Origin: Strigamia acuminata
Lineage: Eukaryota > Arthropoda > Chilopoda > Geophilomorpha > Linotaeniidae
Assembly: GCA_949358305.1 (NCBI GenBank)
Contig: OX442322.1
Location: forward strand, 6,822,001 to 6,882,000
Length of the DNA: 60,000 nucleotides
Direction: 5' to 3'
Shown: positions 38,004 to 48,870 of the stretch, piece by piece
Numbering within the stretch: position 1 is the stretch's first letter
How the letters are laid out: each line of letters begins with the position of its first letter
Translations under genes and position numbers: made by a program
Notes under the pieces: model-generated
Database searches by the model: none
What the model saw: the letters and a program-made list of their open reading frames with translations, nothing else
What the model was told of the DNA's origin: nothing

Positions 38004-38963
38004 TTAACACAATCCACTGTAGTCACGACGAGCCTGTTTGCGAAGGCGACGTGACCGGAAACTCTCGATTTCAGGTGGCGACGCGTCATCGACTGCGTCA
38101 GCGACACCTGTCGGCGGTTTTCGCAATTGATTTTCTTTGTTTTTTTGTTCGTCTTCGTTTTGCCATCTTTCCATAATTTCTTTCGGTCCATAGAGCGCTT
38201 TTAATCGCTCTTTTTCACTTGGAATTGGGAAATTTGACGTTTTTATTGCATTTTCTTCAGGTTCAAAGAGTGTTTTTAACGAAATTTGATCGTCATCGCT
38301 AATGAATCGTTCTTTAGCGATCGGAATTGGCGAAATTGACGTGTTTTCTTCAATTTCTTGTTGTTTTTCACTCTGTGTTGCAGTTTCATCAGCAAATGTG
38401 ACTTTTTTAGCTGTCAATTCTTCTAATATCTCCGCTGGAATTTCTTCTCTGGGTTTATACGGTTTTAATCGTTCAATGTTAACAATATCTGTTTTCTTTC
38501 CATTTGAACTTCTAATTTCGTAGTCATTTGGCGCGGTTCTTCTTACTATTTCGAATGGGCCTGAGAATTGTGGCAGGAGTTTTTCACTTAACCCAACTTT
38601 TCTATTGGGTGTTTTGAGATATACTAACTCTCCTGGGTCAAATTCCACATGAACTCGGCCTTGATCGAATCTTTTTCTGCTTTTTTCTCCTTGCCACTCC
38701 AACCTTTCATTTGCTATCTTCCTAGCTTCTCTGATGGATTTTGAGGTTCGCAAGGTAAATTCTTTTTGAGGTAAGTTGAGGTTTACGTCCACGTTCAAAT
38801 CAACTTCATATCCTTTCAAAAGATAATAAGGTGTATATCCTGTCGTCTCGTGCACACCGGTATTATACGAGAAAAGCAAAAATGGCAAAAAATCATCCCA
38901 GTCCCTCTGGTCCTTATCAACATAAATCTGCATAAATCGCATTAAAACGCTCAGTAAGTCCAT
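38004..38963 (-). pseudogene. pol: GYP-3 integrase C-terminal part (frameshifted from pol)
   Basis: Continues integrase after the catalytic Glu: QIYVDKDQRDWDDFLPFLLFSYN, HETTGYTPYYLL, then the GPY/F-type module (ELVYLKTPNRKVGLSEKLLPQFSGPFEIV) and a charged tail. It is in a different frame from the upstream pol ORF. The break lies near 38945, between the RFNA motif and MQIYVDKD, and looks like a single-base indel. Confidence 0.88.
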
Positions 38964-41943
38964 TGGTCCTTGGATGGTACCCTGAAGTGGTTTTGTGTAG
39001 GGCTTTAAACATATTTGATACTTCTTCCACCATTTTGTTTCTGTATTCTGTGCCTCTATCGCTCAGGATTTCTCTCGGACTGCCTTCCTTCAACATTAAC
39101 TCATAAAGCAAGGTTCTAGCTGCTTCCAACGCTGTTGATGCTGGAGCTGCTCTAGCAATCACTGTCCGCGACAAATAATCTGTCATTACGAAAACATACT
39201 TGTTGCCCTTGTCGGAGGTCGGAAAACTTCCCAGTGTATCGATTCCAATCCTCTCGAAAGGCTTAGATATCGTAGACCACGGCTGCATTAAACCTTTTGG
39301 CGCTGTTGTCATTGATTTCAAGCTCGCGCAATGTGGACAAGAAAGTACGTAATTTCTAACGTCTTTATATATCCGGGGCCAGAAGAATCTTGTTCTCATT
39401 CTCTTCCATGTTTTGTTTAGGCCCAAGTGAGCACTCGTCAGTCCGTCATGCATTTCCTGAAGTACGTCAGTTTTTAGATGCTGCGGAACATATAACAGAT
39501 TTACTTCCGTGTCTAGGGAATTCAAAGAATTTTTCTTCCTAAACAACACATTGTCGAGAAGGACAAACTGCTTTAGAGGACGTCTTCTCTTCTTCGGAAG
39601 TTGCTCTACTTGATTCATTGCGGTGATCAATTCCAGTAGCTTCTTGTCCTTACGCTGCTCAGCAGGAAGGTCGAGCTGTTCGAGTAAAAGTGAGGGAACT
39701 ATTTCGTTTTCTTCCTCGCTTAAATCTTCTGGAATTCTACTCAAGGCGTCGGCATCTTTGTGCGCTTTTCCGCTCTTGTAGATCACATCGAAATCAAAGT
39801 CTACTAGCTGTAGGCTCCATCTAGCTAGTCTGCCATTGGGGTTTTTGACTGATTTTAGCCATTGGAGTGCCGAATGGTCTGTAATTATCTGGAACTTCTT
39901 ACCATACAGATAAGGTCGGTACTTTTCAATTCCAAACAGAATGGCCAGACATTCCCTTTCCGTGGCTGTGTAATTCTGTTCTGCTTGGCTGAGAAGTCTG
40001 CTGGCATAAGCTATCACATGTTCTTGTTTGTTTATCTTCTGTTTCAACACTGCTCCAAGACCATATGCGCTCGCGTCTGTCGATACCATAAAGGGTTCTT
40101 CAAAATTAGGGTGCGCAAGCACTGGCACAGTGATAAGGGCGGTCCTCAATGTTTTGAAGGCCTTGTCATGAGGTGGGCCCCAATCAAATTTCTCGTCCTT
40201 CTTCGTCAGATTGACTAAGGGCTTGGATATGTCCGCAAAACCTGGAATGAACTTCCTGTAATACGAACAGAGCCCTATGAATCCTCGAAGAAGTTTGAGG
40301 TTAGTAGGAACTGGAAACTTAGCTACGGATTCCAGATTCTTAGGGTCTGGTGATATACCCTCAGAGTCCACGACATGTCCCAAATACTTAATGGTGTTTG
40401 TCCCAAATGTGCACTTGCTCAACTTCACCTTTAAGTTAGATTGTCTAAGCTTGTCGAAAACGTTGTCTAGATCTTTCAAATGCTGATCGAATGTTTTAGA
40501 GAAAATGATAAGGTTGTCAATGTACGCTATACAAACTTTGCCCAGGAGGTTGCCTAAAACTTTGTTCATTAGCTTTTGAAAAGCTGCTGGACTATTGCAT
40601 AATCCCATTCCTAAGACGTTAAACTCAAAATGTCCGCTTGAAGTGGTAAACGCTGTTTTTTCACGATCTTGTTCATCTATTTCGACTTGATAATATCCTT
40701 GAATAAGATCCATCATGGAGAAGAACTGTGCACCTGCCAACTGATCTAAAGTGTCATCTATTCTTGGCAATGGGTACACCATTTTCTTTGTTATCGCATT
40801 CAAACGTCTCCAATCAACGCAAAATCTCCACTTACCATCTCTTTTCTTTATTAGCAATACAGGCGCGCTCCAGGGACTTTCTGATTCCCTTATCACTCCC
40901 ATATCAAGCAATTTCTTTGTTTCCTCAGCTTCGACTTCTTTTTCCTTCATAGAACGACGATACGGTTGCAAATGTATTGGTTCATGGCCTCCAGTATCGA
41001 TTTTATGCTTATACACTTGAACTCTTCCCAAATCCTTGTCAGAAACAGCAAATCTGTCTTGATTCTTTTGAAGAAGTTGTCGCATTTGCTCTTGTTGGTC
41101 TTTATTCATTTTGTCTTTTGCTATTGAGGAGTCAAAGTCAAAACAGTGTACCTGTTTTTCATCAAACACCCCAACATCAACCACATAATAAGCTTTTGCG
41201 ATTGCTGACTTCTCCTTCAGAAAGACTGTCTTCTTGGTTGGGTTAGCCACTCGAATGATGCCTTTTCCGTTCTTGAAATCTGTCAAAGTTTTACAACCTA
41301 TCACAGCAAATCTATCAGTAACATTATGCAATGGTTGTACAAACATGTCCAATGTTATTGCTTTATTCAAATAGATGGGAACAATGCACTCATGCAATGG
41401 TGGAATTGTGATATTCTTCATTACTCTCGCAACATAATTCTGATCAACAAAAGTTTTATTCATTGGAAATGACACTTCCTTTCCACTAGTTCGGCCCACA
41501 AAGATTTTTTGTTTGTCGTAGTCTAACACACACTTCGCGAACAGCATGAATGGGTCACTTAGCAGTAGTTCATAATGAAATCCTTTAACAATCAGGACCT
41601 CGATCCTGTATGTTAATTCACCAATTGTAATGTTCATCTTGGCTTTTCCTATTGGAGTCACAAGTTCTCCGCTTACCCCTTGTAATCGTATATTTGGGCT
41701 TGGCGGGTACTTCAACTGTAAAGCTTCAGCAAGCTCTTCGCTGATAACATTGCGTTTTCCTCCAGTGTCCATAACTGCCTTGACTTCCATGTTGTTCACT
41801 ATTACTGGAATTTCCAATAGAGATTCTGAAATGTTCATTTTGACTACGATTATCTTCTCTCTTCTATTCCTTCTTTTCTTCTTTGGATGACAACATCTTC
41901 CTTGTTGATGGTGACATCTTCTTTGTGGCCGACCCACTAGTTT
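38917..41943 (-). pseudogene. pol: GYP-3 Pol: protease, RT, RNase H, integrase core (mutated)
   Basis: Overlaps the end of gag in the -1 frame; the gag stop reads GAAAACTAG, close to the GYP-1 signal but with the weaker heptamer GGAAAAC. Protease: AVMDTGGKRN (DTGG, where DTGA/S is usual). RT: SMMDLIQGYYQVE, MGLCNSPAAFQKLM, and the active site AYIDNLIIF, in which the second catalytic Asp is Asn. RNase H: STDASAYGLGAVL, TERECLAILF, ITDHSALQWL, DADALSR. Integrase: HLGLNKTW, CPHCAS, D (IGIDTLGSF), D (ILSDRGTEY), E (GLTERFNA). The frame then ends (stop at 38917). Pol is inactive as written. Confidence 0.92.
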
Positions 41944-42935
41944 TCCTCTTCTTGTTGACCTTGTTGTGGGTTCTGCTTAGGATTAGGGTTCGTTTTACCG
42001 CCCCCTTGTGTCCTTTTCTTCTTAAACCACCTTTTGTTGTTTGGGTTCCCTCTATTTTCTTGAGATTGTTGCTCCTGTGGCGCTGATGTGTTATGTTCAC
42101 AACCATAACGATGCCAACATCCACATGAACGCGTTGTCGTCGGACTGCTATTTGACCGCTGACTACCTCTATTATATCTACCTCTAAAGTTCTGTCCGCG
42201 CTGCGATGCTGGAATATACCACTCGCCTTGTATGAATAATGGAACCGATTGTTGTGGCTCTACTGACTCACTCACGAGCTTTTGCTGTTTTAATTTGATA
42301 TTTTCAGCTAATAACTCGGCGTAGCTTACTGGGGATCCCCCTGTTCCAGACAGTATACCTGTTGTCGTAGGGTTCACCTTTTCATCTACAACTTTTTTGA
42401 ACATTGTGAGCAGTAGATCCGCTGGTTCTTCTGTTTTGTGACTTTCATACAATTTAAGTCTCTGTTCCATTTCTTCTAACGTCGATGGAAATACTGTTAT
42501 CATCATCTTCTGCATTGCAGGCTTCAAACCCTGGTAAACATAATTTATTTTCTGAGTTTCAGTCATTTCTGGTAGAATAAACGCACATTCGGCCAAGACT
42601 TTCTTCATGAAGGCATCTGCTGTACCCTCTTTGTGTTTCATGAAGTGGAGAGTATTGTAAACATTTTCTTGGCTTCTTTTAAATTTTTTCTCGATCTGTG
42701 GTTTCCAATCCGTCCATTTCCATGTCGGATTCTTCTTTAGTTGTTCCACAAACCATGCCAATCCATCAGTCTTTAAGGCTAATGCTAGATGTTTTACTCT
42801 CTCATCATCTGTTCCTATTGTAGCTTCATATGCCACTAGCCATTGGTCGATGTTGCCTATGGTCGCTTCTGCACTACCAAACTCTTCAGTAAGTCGGTCA
42901 ATACGTCCGTTGGAGTCTGTGATGATGTCATTTTT
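41937..42935 (-). pseudogene. gag: GYP-3 Gag, capsid-like and C-terminal part
   Basis: The coding-like frame starts at about 42935 (RIDRLTEEFGSAEATIGNID), the GTG at 42836 being internal. It carries the retrotransposon Gag helical core (DERVKHLALALKTDGLAWFV, FKRSQENVYNTLHFMKHKEG). The C-terminus lacks a standard CCHC knuckle but has CGCWHRYGCEH and a basic Asn/Gln-rich tail (NPNNKRWFKKKRTQGGGK), which may bind RNA. It is out of frame with the N-terminal piece. Stop TAG at 41937-41939. Confidence 0.85.
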
Positions 42936-43246
42936 GGAAAATTTGGTTCAATTGGTATTGAAACTGGTTTAGTCTTTACTGGTGTAAATGTCTTTATTAT
43001 TTCTTCTAAACCTTTTTGTGGAATTAATTTTATTAACGGAGTAGCGAAATCCAACTTCTGTAGGATTGATTGAGGTTGAGATCGGACTTCTTTATCTTCC
43101 TTCTGAGGTTCAGTGTCAGATTCGGATTTAGCGTTTTTACTTTTCCTAGTGGTGATATTCTTCAAATTTGGCCCAGGTAACTGCAGATCCTGCAGATCCT
43201 GAAGGTTATCCAAGTTGAATTGTGACAATTTCACTGGCTTATCCAC
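42857..43246 (-). pseudogene. gag: GYP-3 Gag, N-terminal part
   Basis: ATG 43246. MDKPVKLSQFNLDN followed by a charged linker and TPVKTKPVSIPI, similar to the GYP-2 Gag start. Near 42925 the real sequence switches to the -1 frame, and this frame ends in unrelated residues at 42857. The local sequence does not fit a clean slippery heptamer, so a mutational frameshift is more likely. Confidence 0.8.
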
Positions 43247-43771
43247 ACTGAAGCCTTATATTGCACTTTTTTATTCACTTCACTAGCACTAATCTCTTTC
43301 TAAACACTGAATACACTAACACGAATTCATTACCTGAAAACTTAAAGTGTTATTAGCATATAATACATAAATATTACACTCAAAATTACAAAGAAAATAA
43401 TCCATCAATAACATTTCAAAACAATTTTTCAATTCCTATAAATTCACAAAATTTCCTGTAAATAAATATCAAAATTAGTATTTATACACTATATATTTTA
43501 TTTATTCTAAATATAACAATTGTAAATCAATTTATTAATCCCTAATAAACAATTAAACTCTATTTTTATTACCAAAATGCAAATTATTTCACACAATGAC
43601 ATTAAATATTCAAGCTGTGACTTCACTTATTTTTACCAACTCTGAGTCATTCAAGATAATTGCTATTAAATCAGCAATTTTCAAGTTTTTATTTCTAGAT
43701 TTTTATTAAATTATTTTGGCAATTTTAATCCAATTTTAATGGGATTTTAAATCTAAACGGGTTACAATCGA
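43247..43771 (-). other. GYP-3 leader (no gene seen)
   Basis: AT-rich, about 520 bp between the gag ATG and the primer-binding site. No ORF; I see no strong structure. Confidence 0.55.
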
Positions 43772-43787
43772 GACCGCATCTCCACCA
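43772..43787 (-). other. GYP-3 primer-binding site (tRNA-Ala type)
   Basis: On the minus strand TGGTGGAGATGCGGTC, two bases after the LTR end. The first 13 nt fit the complement of animal tRNA-Ala 3' ends (GCATCTCCA plus CCA). Confidence 0.75.
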
Positions 43788-43789
43788 GT

Positions 43790-44290
43790 TGTTACGTGGC
43801 TAAATGGGGATTGATTTAGTCCTACGTGACATGAATTTAATCAAGAATGACACAGGGTTTTATATGTAAAATGCCTATTGGCTTTATTATTCAAAGTCGG
43901 ACATTTACTCATGTAAATGTTCGGTCAACAGCTCTTATTACATTTGTTCATTTATTAACCTAAAATATAAATCATTCATTCAAATCAAATAAATAACTAA
44001 ATAAGATGATGCTGTTGTCAATTCAATTCAGTTTAGAAAACCTAGTCCTGCCTGACCGTCAACCGGCTGGCAGTAGTAGGTGAAGGTAATAGTTTGAGAA
44101 TCAAAAGAGATCTGAGCTCTCTGGCTTAATCAACTCACTAAGTAAACTCCTATTCCCCCTATCAACTAAGTTGAACGGTCTGTGCATCTTATTAGGTGCA
44201 CAGCGCCGTCTAGTGAGAAGTCATTGCATTAAATGCCTAAACAGAGCGAGCAGAGCCAGCCGATACACGGTACGGCTCTACCGCGTAACA
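43790..44290 (-). repeat. GYP-3 5' LTR
   Basis: 501 bp, TGTTACGTGG to CCGCGTAACA. One 1-bp indel and few substitutions against the 3' copy. Confidence 0.95.
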
Positions 44291-44292
44291 GT

Positions 44293-44787
44293 ATTGAGCT
44301 TTCGGGCTGTAATTCTAGCCAACTGTGGGCTTTTACGGATGCGTCATGGGCGAGCGAAGCAGCCACGTCTCTAAGTTTCGGCGGCTATATCAACTTTATC
44401 GGAAATGTGCCAATTGGCTGGTCGTGCCGAAAACAGTCAACGGTTGCATGTTCCACCATGGAAGCAGAATTTATCGCTCTGGTGGAATGTGTGAAGGAAT
44501 CCTTCTGGCTCAACAACATTTACACCGAATTTCCGATTCTCGACAGGCAATCCCGACCGATCATCTATTCCGACGCTCTCGCGGCTATCCAGTTTACTTC
44601 GAATGACGTGGAAAATTCAAAGACCAAGCATATCCGCGTCAAGTATCATTGGCTACGAGAGTGGTATACGGCGGGATGTTTCGATCTTCACAAAGTATCC
44701 GGTGAACAGAACGTTGCGGATATATTTACCAAATGGCTGAGTTCCGAACGTTTGAAGTCGTTAATCTCCAAGATCTTCCGACTCTGA
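44293..44787 (+). pseudogene. pol: COP-8 RNase H fragment
   Basis: Starts at IELSGCNSSQLWAFTDASWA, lacks everything upstream, and ends at the normal copia C-terminus (LKSLISKIFRL, stop 44785-44787). STMEAEF, IYSDALAAIQ, KHIRVKYHWLREW and NVADIFTKWL are present. The nearest relative in the window is COP-6. Confidence 0.9.
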
Positions 44788-45006
44788 TTTCACCGTGACT
44801 TTCTCGTGACATTCTTCAGTTATTACCCGACATCGAGGATCATCGAGTTCCAGTGGGAATATTCGGGCTTTCGTAGTGTTCTTCAATAACAGTACCCGGC
44901 TCGATGATTCGACTTTATTATTTTCTTTTTTTCAGTCAATTATACACTGCAATTCCAGTATCCGTTTATTATTTCCCCTGATCCTATTTCCATCGAAAGG
45001 GGGAAT

Positions 45007-45558
45007 TGTTGGTCTAAAATGACACAGAATATATCGATGTGATATAGGATCACATATCGACCCGCATTATTTATTATCACGATGTAATTATCCATATTAT
45101 TTTATAATTTGGAATTGTTTAACCTCTTTTTCAATGTTTATATCGATTTTATGCATCTGTGCATGCAGTACCATGCTATGTCTAGCTTTACCTTATGTTT
45201 TCCTGCATTATTACTTTTTGTAACTCCTTTTTCCGACACAAGGTGTCGTTCCTATATGTTTTCCACCATCCAAGATGGCCACGCACAGCGATATGTGCTT
45301 TTTTCACTTTGTCAACTCTGAAAAGGAGTCTTATTGTAAGTTTTCTATCATTTAATAAATGTTTTATAGTTTTAGACAGTTGTCTTTCTTATTAGAGCAC
45401 CTTCTGTGCTTAGTCAAGCGCATATAAGCGGCCATAAGCCGCGCGCTTTCGTCGTTTGTCACGTCGCATTCGCGTTCACGTTCGTACGAGTCGTACGACG
45501 CCGCCATTCGCTTCCACGTTCGGTTCATACCGAATTTGCGCCGCTCTCCTCTGCTACA
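45007..45558 (+). repeat. COP-8 3' LTR
   Basis: 552 bp, TGTTGGTCTAAAATG to CTCCTCTGCTACA. CCAAGATGGC at 45270-45279; TATA-like ATATAAG just before the hairpin at 45428-45442; the end copies the tRNA-iMet 3' terminus. Confidence 0.88.
45428..45442 (+). promoter_or_regulatory. Hairpin downstream of COP-8 TATA box
   Basis: GCGGC-CATAA-GCCGC, a perfect 5-bp stem overlapping the end of CATATAAG. It is the counterpart of 2159-2173 and 29392-29406. Confidence 0.6.
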
Positions 45559-45650
45559 AATTTATCGCAAATTCGCGAATTTCGCGAAAATGGCGATAAA
45601 AATTAGCGGTTTCGGCGTGCTGCAAGGATAGCAACCATCCTCTGCTACCA
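45559..45650 (-). other. COP-7 primer-binding site and leader stub
   Basis: On the minus strand TGGTAGCAGAGGATGGTT (45650-45633) follows the 5' LTR after two bases and matches the tRNA-iMet 3' end. The stub includes the palindrome AAATTCGCGAATTT (45569-45582), as in COP-3. The stub ends at the COP-8 LTR. Confidence 0.85.
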
Positions 45651-45652
45651 CT

Positions 45653-46123
45653 TGTAGCAGAGGAGTGCGCTCACAGTATGAAATACTGTGTGTGGAAGCG
45701 AATTTAAATGCCGAAACACGGCTAACATGAGCACAATGACGTGCGCGCACCTCCAGCGCTTGAAAATGGTGGAAAATAAAGTCACTGCAATCTAAAGTGC
45801 TCATATATGACAAACACAATGTAAAAATAAACTAAATGTTTAATAAAAACAAAAATGCTTACATAATTTGGTCCAGCTAAGTGGAGAAAATACATGAGTG
45901 CTTGCTGGCATGCAAGCGGCCATTGTGATTGTGAAAAACATACATGCACACCATCTGGTGTTAATAATAAGTAATACAAAAGCAAACAGTATAGAGGCAG
46001 CATTATGCCCAATGTTAAATAATGAAATAAATCCTAATAAATACACTAGGCTGCATAATGCAGTAATACATTAAGAAATGCACGTAATGGATACGGAGGA
46101 CTATTTGGCATCGATAAACAACA
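45653..46123 (-). repeat. COP-7 5' LTR
   Basis: 471 bp, paired with 32174-32644. TSD ATTGC at 46124-46128. Confidence 0.95.
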
Positions 46124-46426
46124 ATTGCAACGCACACGCATCCAACAGTAACTGCTCTGGCGTTGTCGGAGGTGGCAATTGGATGACCGGTGTATGAACA
46201 GAGTGAGATGTCGATAAGCCGCTGGCATGGCTAGCTCCACCATTATCGGAATCGTTGTCGGAATGATCAGAATGTTCGGAATCGGATCCTCTTGGCCAGT
46301 CATGGAACTGGACGTTGTCGTTAAACGAAACCGATTGCTGTCCGACATCAGAAAAAGTTTCTTCGAGCCGTTGAGATGCGCCACGAAGAGATTTCCGATA
46401 TGATTGGCGTTCATCGATCTTGACGT
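46124..46426 (-). pseudogene. pol: COP-6 integrase-RT linker, right piece
   Basis: In the COP-6 pol frame this reads KIDERQSYRKSLRGASQR followed by a Ser/Asp/His-rich linker, the usual low-complexity region between copia integrase and RT. It is bounded by the COP-7 TSD on the left and the GACGT TSD of the 319-bp LTR on the right (46422-46426). Confidence 0.82.
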
Positions 46427-46745
46427 TGTTGAGTTTTAATTGTTAACTCATGCAGATAGTTTAGTTGCTGCAGTGGATTGGAAAAGTTAACAGGTGAAAT
46501 AATGAGACGCCATCTTTGCAGGTGAGAAACATAACATCAAGTGAGGTTTTATTAGCTTGTCACGTGACTCTTTTACAACAAGCGCCACCTTTAGGCAGCA
46601 TATACAAATAATATGTAAACAAACATCGTGTTTGTTTACAAAAGCAAACATAAACAAAGTGCAGACTAAATGGCACATTATCACTTGTTAATATGACCCA
46701 GAGATATGTATACTATACACGGCAATAACATATCACATTCTAACA
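46427..46745 (-). mobile_element. Solo LTR (319 bp), copia type
   Basis: TGTTGAG to TCTAACA, flanked by GACGT (46422-46426 and 46746-46750). Removing it and one repeat restores the COP-6 pol codons. The 5-bp TSD fits the copia elements here. No other copy seen in the window; orientation unknown, so the strand is nominal. Confidence 0.82.
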
Positions 46746-46833
46746 GACGTGAACCGTTTCGTAAACTCGATCTTCTACCGGATTCCAAACTCTATATCCG
46801 CGGGTACCAGTCGCGTAGCCAACGATATATCCC
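46746..46833 (-). pseudogene. pol: COP-6 integrase C-terminal piece
   Basis: Encodes IVGYATGTRGYRVWNPVEDRV, the conserved copia GYRVWNP block after the integrase core. It is separated from the core (57231-58326) by GYP-4. The codons join across the GYP-4 insertion at the Gly-Tyr of an EGY-IVGY motif. Confidence 0.85.
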
Positions 46834-48870
46834 TGTGACGGTGACGACCACAACTTCCTAGCTCTGCTAGTACCGGTTATAAGTCGCATAAACAGTGAAT
46901 ATATTGGAGATAAATACAAGACAAAGATGGCTATCAAAACAACTACATTTATTGTTACCAAACAATATGATCGCTTCTAAAGTTATACATGGGATTAAGC
47001 CGACATTTGGCCAGTTAAAAGTATAATTAAACTATACAAAAGTTGGCTGTAAAACAGCCCTGAAATAATATCATTACGTGTCCTGAATTCGGGAATGATT
47101 TGGTCACCACTCGACCGGGTTTACAGATGTCATCGGGGCCGGTCTGGCTGCGTCCTCGAGTCCGGGATGGCTTCGTGATCCTCGTGGCTTTTGTCGGTGT
47201 TTGTTAAGCGTAACTGGGTTCGTGTAATGCTTCGCTGGGTTGATAGATCAGTTGATCCGAGAGGTGCGGTTGACTCATGTGCACCGCCACAACTTTGGGA
47301 GGATATTGGTTTAAGTAAATGGATTCATTTACTTATCAATATTCCAACTTCGAATTATATTTAATTCGAGATGTTGTGATTTCATTTAAATGTTCCGCTT
47401 TAACAATTGTCGCCAAATTGTTGTTACATTGGGCTCAATGTAATGTAACTAAGTCTTCTTGACTTAATTGTTTAACTTGTATCCAAGTTAATATTGTTCT
47501 GTTGATAAAGTAATAATGATTAGTACTTCCCGTTGCAATCACGCAGTTGCCATCGATAAACAGGCCTTGCCATGCAGAACTGTATCAAGCGTCTCCGGCG
47601 TAGCAGCACGGTCGTCCATCGAGTAGTTGACGGCACCACATACACCGGGGGTTATAGCTCGCGGCTCCGCACAGCAGTTTTAGCCCTTCGTGGTACTAAT
47701 GACAAGCTGACTGCTTTGGCTCCGATCATCATGGGAATTAGTTTACCAAACACTTGGTGCTACTCGTGGTTACTGTAAACAGACTGCTTTGGCACCAACA
47801 GGCGATGGAACCAACTCCCAATAATAATTGGCGCTACTTGCGGTTACAGAATGCTTTCGTACCGCAAATGACCATTCTGTCCTGCCAGGAGGATACTGAA
47901 TTGCATAGAAGCGGGTTTCTCCTCGGCGAGACCGTTGATTGAACATTAGAATCCAACTAAAACCTTTAATCGGTTAAATGTATTGTTCGGCAGAACAATG
48001 CGCGGTTTCAAGCGATTAAACCATCAACAAGAAACCAAATAACTCATACTAAATACCGTACGAAACATATACCAAATGCCGTATAAAACATATACCAAAT
48101 ACCGTATAAAAACATATACGAATACCGTATAAATGCCGTATAAACTTATACCAAATGCCTTGAATACAAGAACTGTGAACTGTGTGAACTGAGAACTTCT
48201 TACTGACTATTGTGTGTCTATTGTCGGGGAATATATATCGTACTGGATTAAGGGATTTGATCACTTATCCAATTGGAACATGGGTTCCAGGAATCCCGCC
48301 AATCCCGTGATACCGGAAGTGGATACGGAGGAGCACAAACGGATTATGCAAATTACTTGGCACAACCGGAACTGGATACCCAGGACCGGAAATGGATTCC
48401 ACCAATCAAATCGATCGGTTGATCGATTGATCATAAAATGTTCTGTCCCGCAGAAACGGATGTTAAACTGTATTTAACATCAAAGACATTAATATATCTT
48501 TACATTAATGTTCACAAAGCTTTGTTTTACTCCAATGAATATAGTTTTATATTTATTTACACAATCTTTATTCATATTCATATTTACCGCTAAATTGCGA
48601 TCGCGCCATCTTGTGGCAACATCGCGCATTGACAAATGCGGGTTTTAGCAGACGACTCTTCGTAATTCGGCCGTGATATACTTATATCATGTGGTAAATG
48701 TTATTTAACATTCAATAATACAACATCTTTTGCATTGAAACCTTATAAATAGCTTTATTTAGGAATTATATCACTTTTACACGAAATATCTTCGAGATAT
48801 CATAATAATGGCGCAACAGCGCTTTCTTTGGAGAAAATAGGCATTTATAGCCATTGTAAACCGTCATACA
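46834..48870 (-). repeat. GYP-4 3' LTR
   Basis: On the minus strand TGTATGACGG to CCGTCACA. Includes a short tandem array at about 48050-48160. The small ORFs repeated in both LTRs (for example 47572-47778) show no coding signs. Confidence 0.95.
48050..48160. repeat. Short tandem array in GYP-4 LTR
   Basis: Imperfect repeats of about 23 bp built on CATATACCAAATRCCGTATAAA, about four to five units. The same array is in the 5' LTR at about 56408-56518. Confidence 0.75.

Larger units (their letters stand above)
33802..44290 (-). mobile_element. GYP-3, Ty3/gypsy element with an Ulp1-like protease gene
   Basis: LTRs at 43790-44290 (5', 501 bp) and 33802-34151 plus 35670-35821 (3', 502 bp, split by a solo LTR), TSD GTAT (33798-33801 and 44291-44294), ends TGTTACG/CGTAACA. 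It has a tRNA-Ala primer-binding site, gag with a frameshift, pol with a mutated RT active site and a frameshift in integrase, an extra protease-like ORF, and a G-rich PPT (35822-35833). It lies exactly at the COP-7/COP-8 rearrangement joint. Confidence 0.92.
44291..45558 (+). mobile_element. COP-8, 3' fragment of a copia element, antisense within COP-7
   Basis: Contains the end of RNase H, a PPT (CATCGAAAGGGGGAAT, 44991-45006) and a complete 3' LTR. The LTR end (CTCTGCTACA, 45558) joins the COP-7 leader directly. The left end is a deletion joint shared with COP-7 pol. Confidence 0.85.
32174..46123 (-). mobile_element. COP-7, copia element with an antisense insertion and internal deletion
   Basis: LTRs of exactly 471 bp at 32174-32644 and 45653-46123, TSD ATTGC (32169-32173 and 46124-46128). 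Minus-strand order: 5' LTR, iMet primer-binding site, a short leader to about 45559, the antisense COP-8 3' end, GYP-3, then COP-7 pol only from YVDD onward, PPT (CGAAAAGGGAAAT) and 3' LTR. Gag, protease, integrase and half of RT are missing. The simplest reading is COP-8 inserting into the leader, then a deletion, then GYP-3. Confidence 0.88.

Noticed and set aside
48050-48160. CRISPR-like array
   Set aside because: The repeats are tandem without unique spacers, lie in a eukaryotic LTR, and are present in both LTR copies.
47572-48477. Small ORFs repeated in both GYP-4 LTRs (again at 55930-56835)
   Set aside because: Same reason: LTR duplication. No domain, no initiation context and composition like the surrounding sequence.
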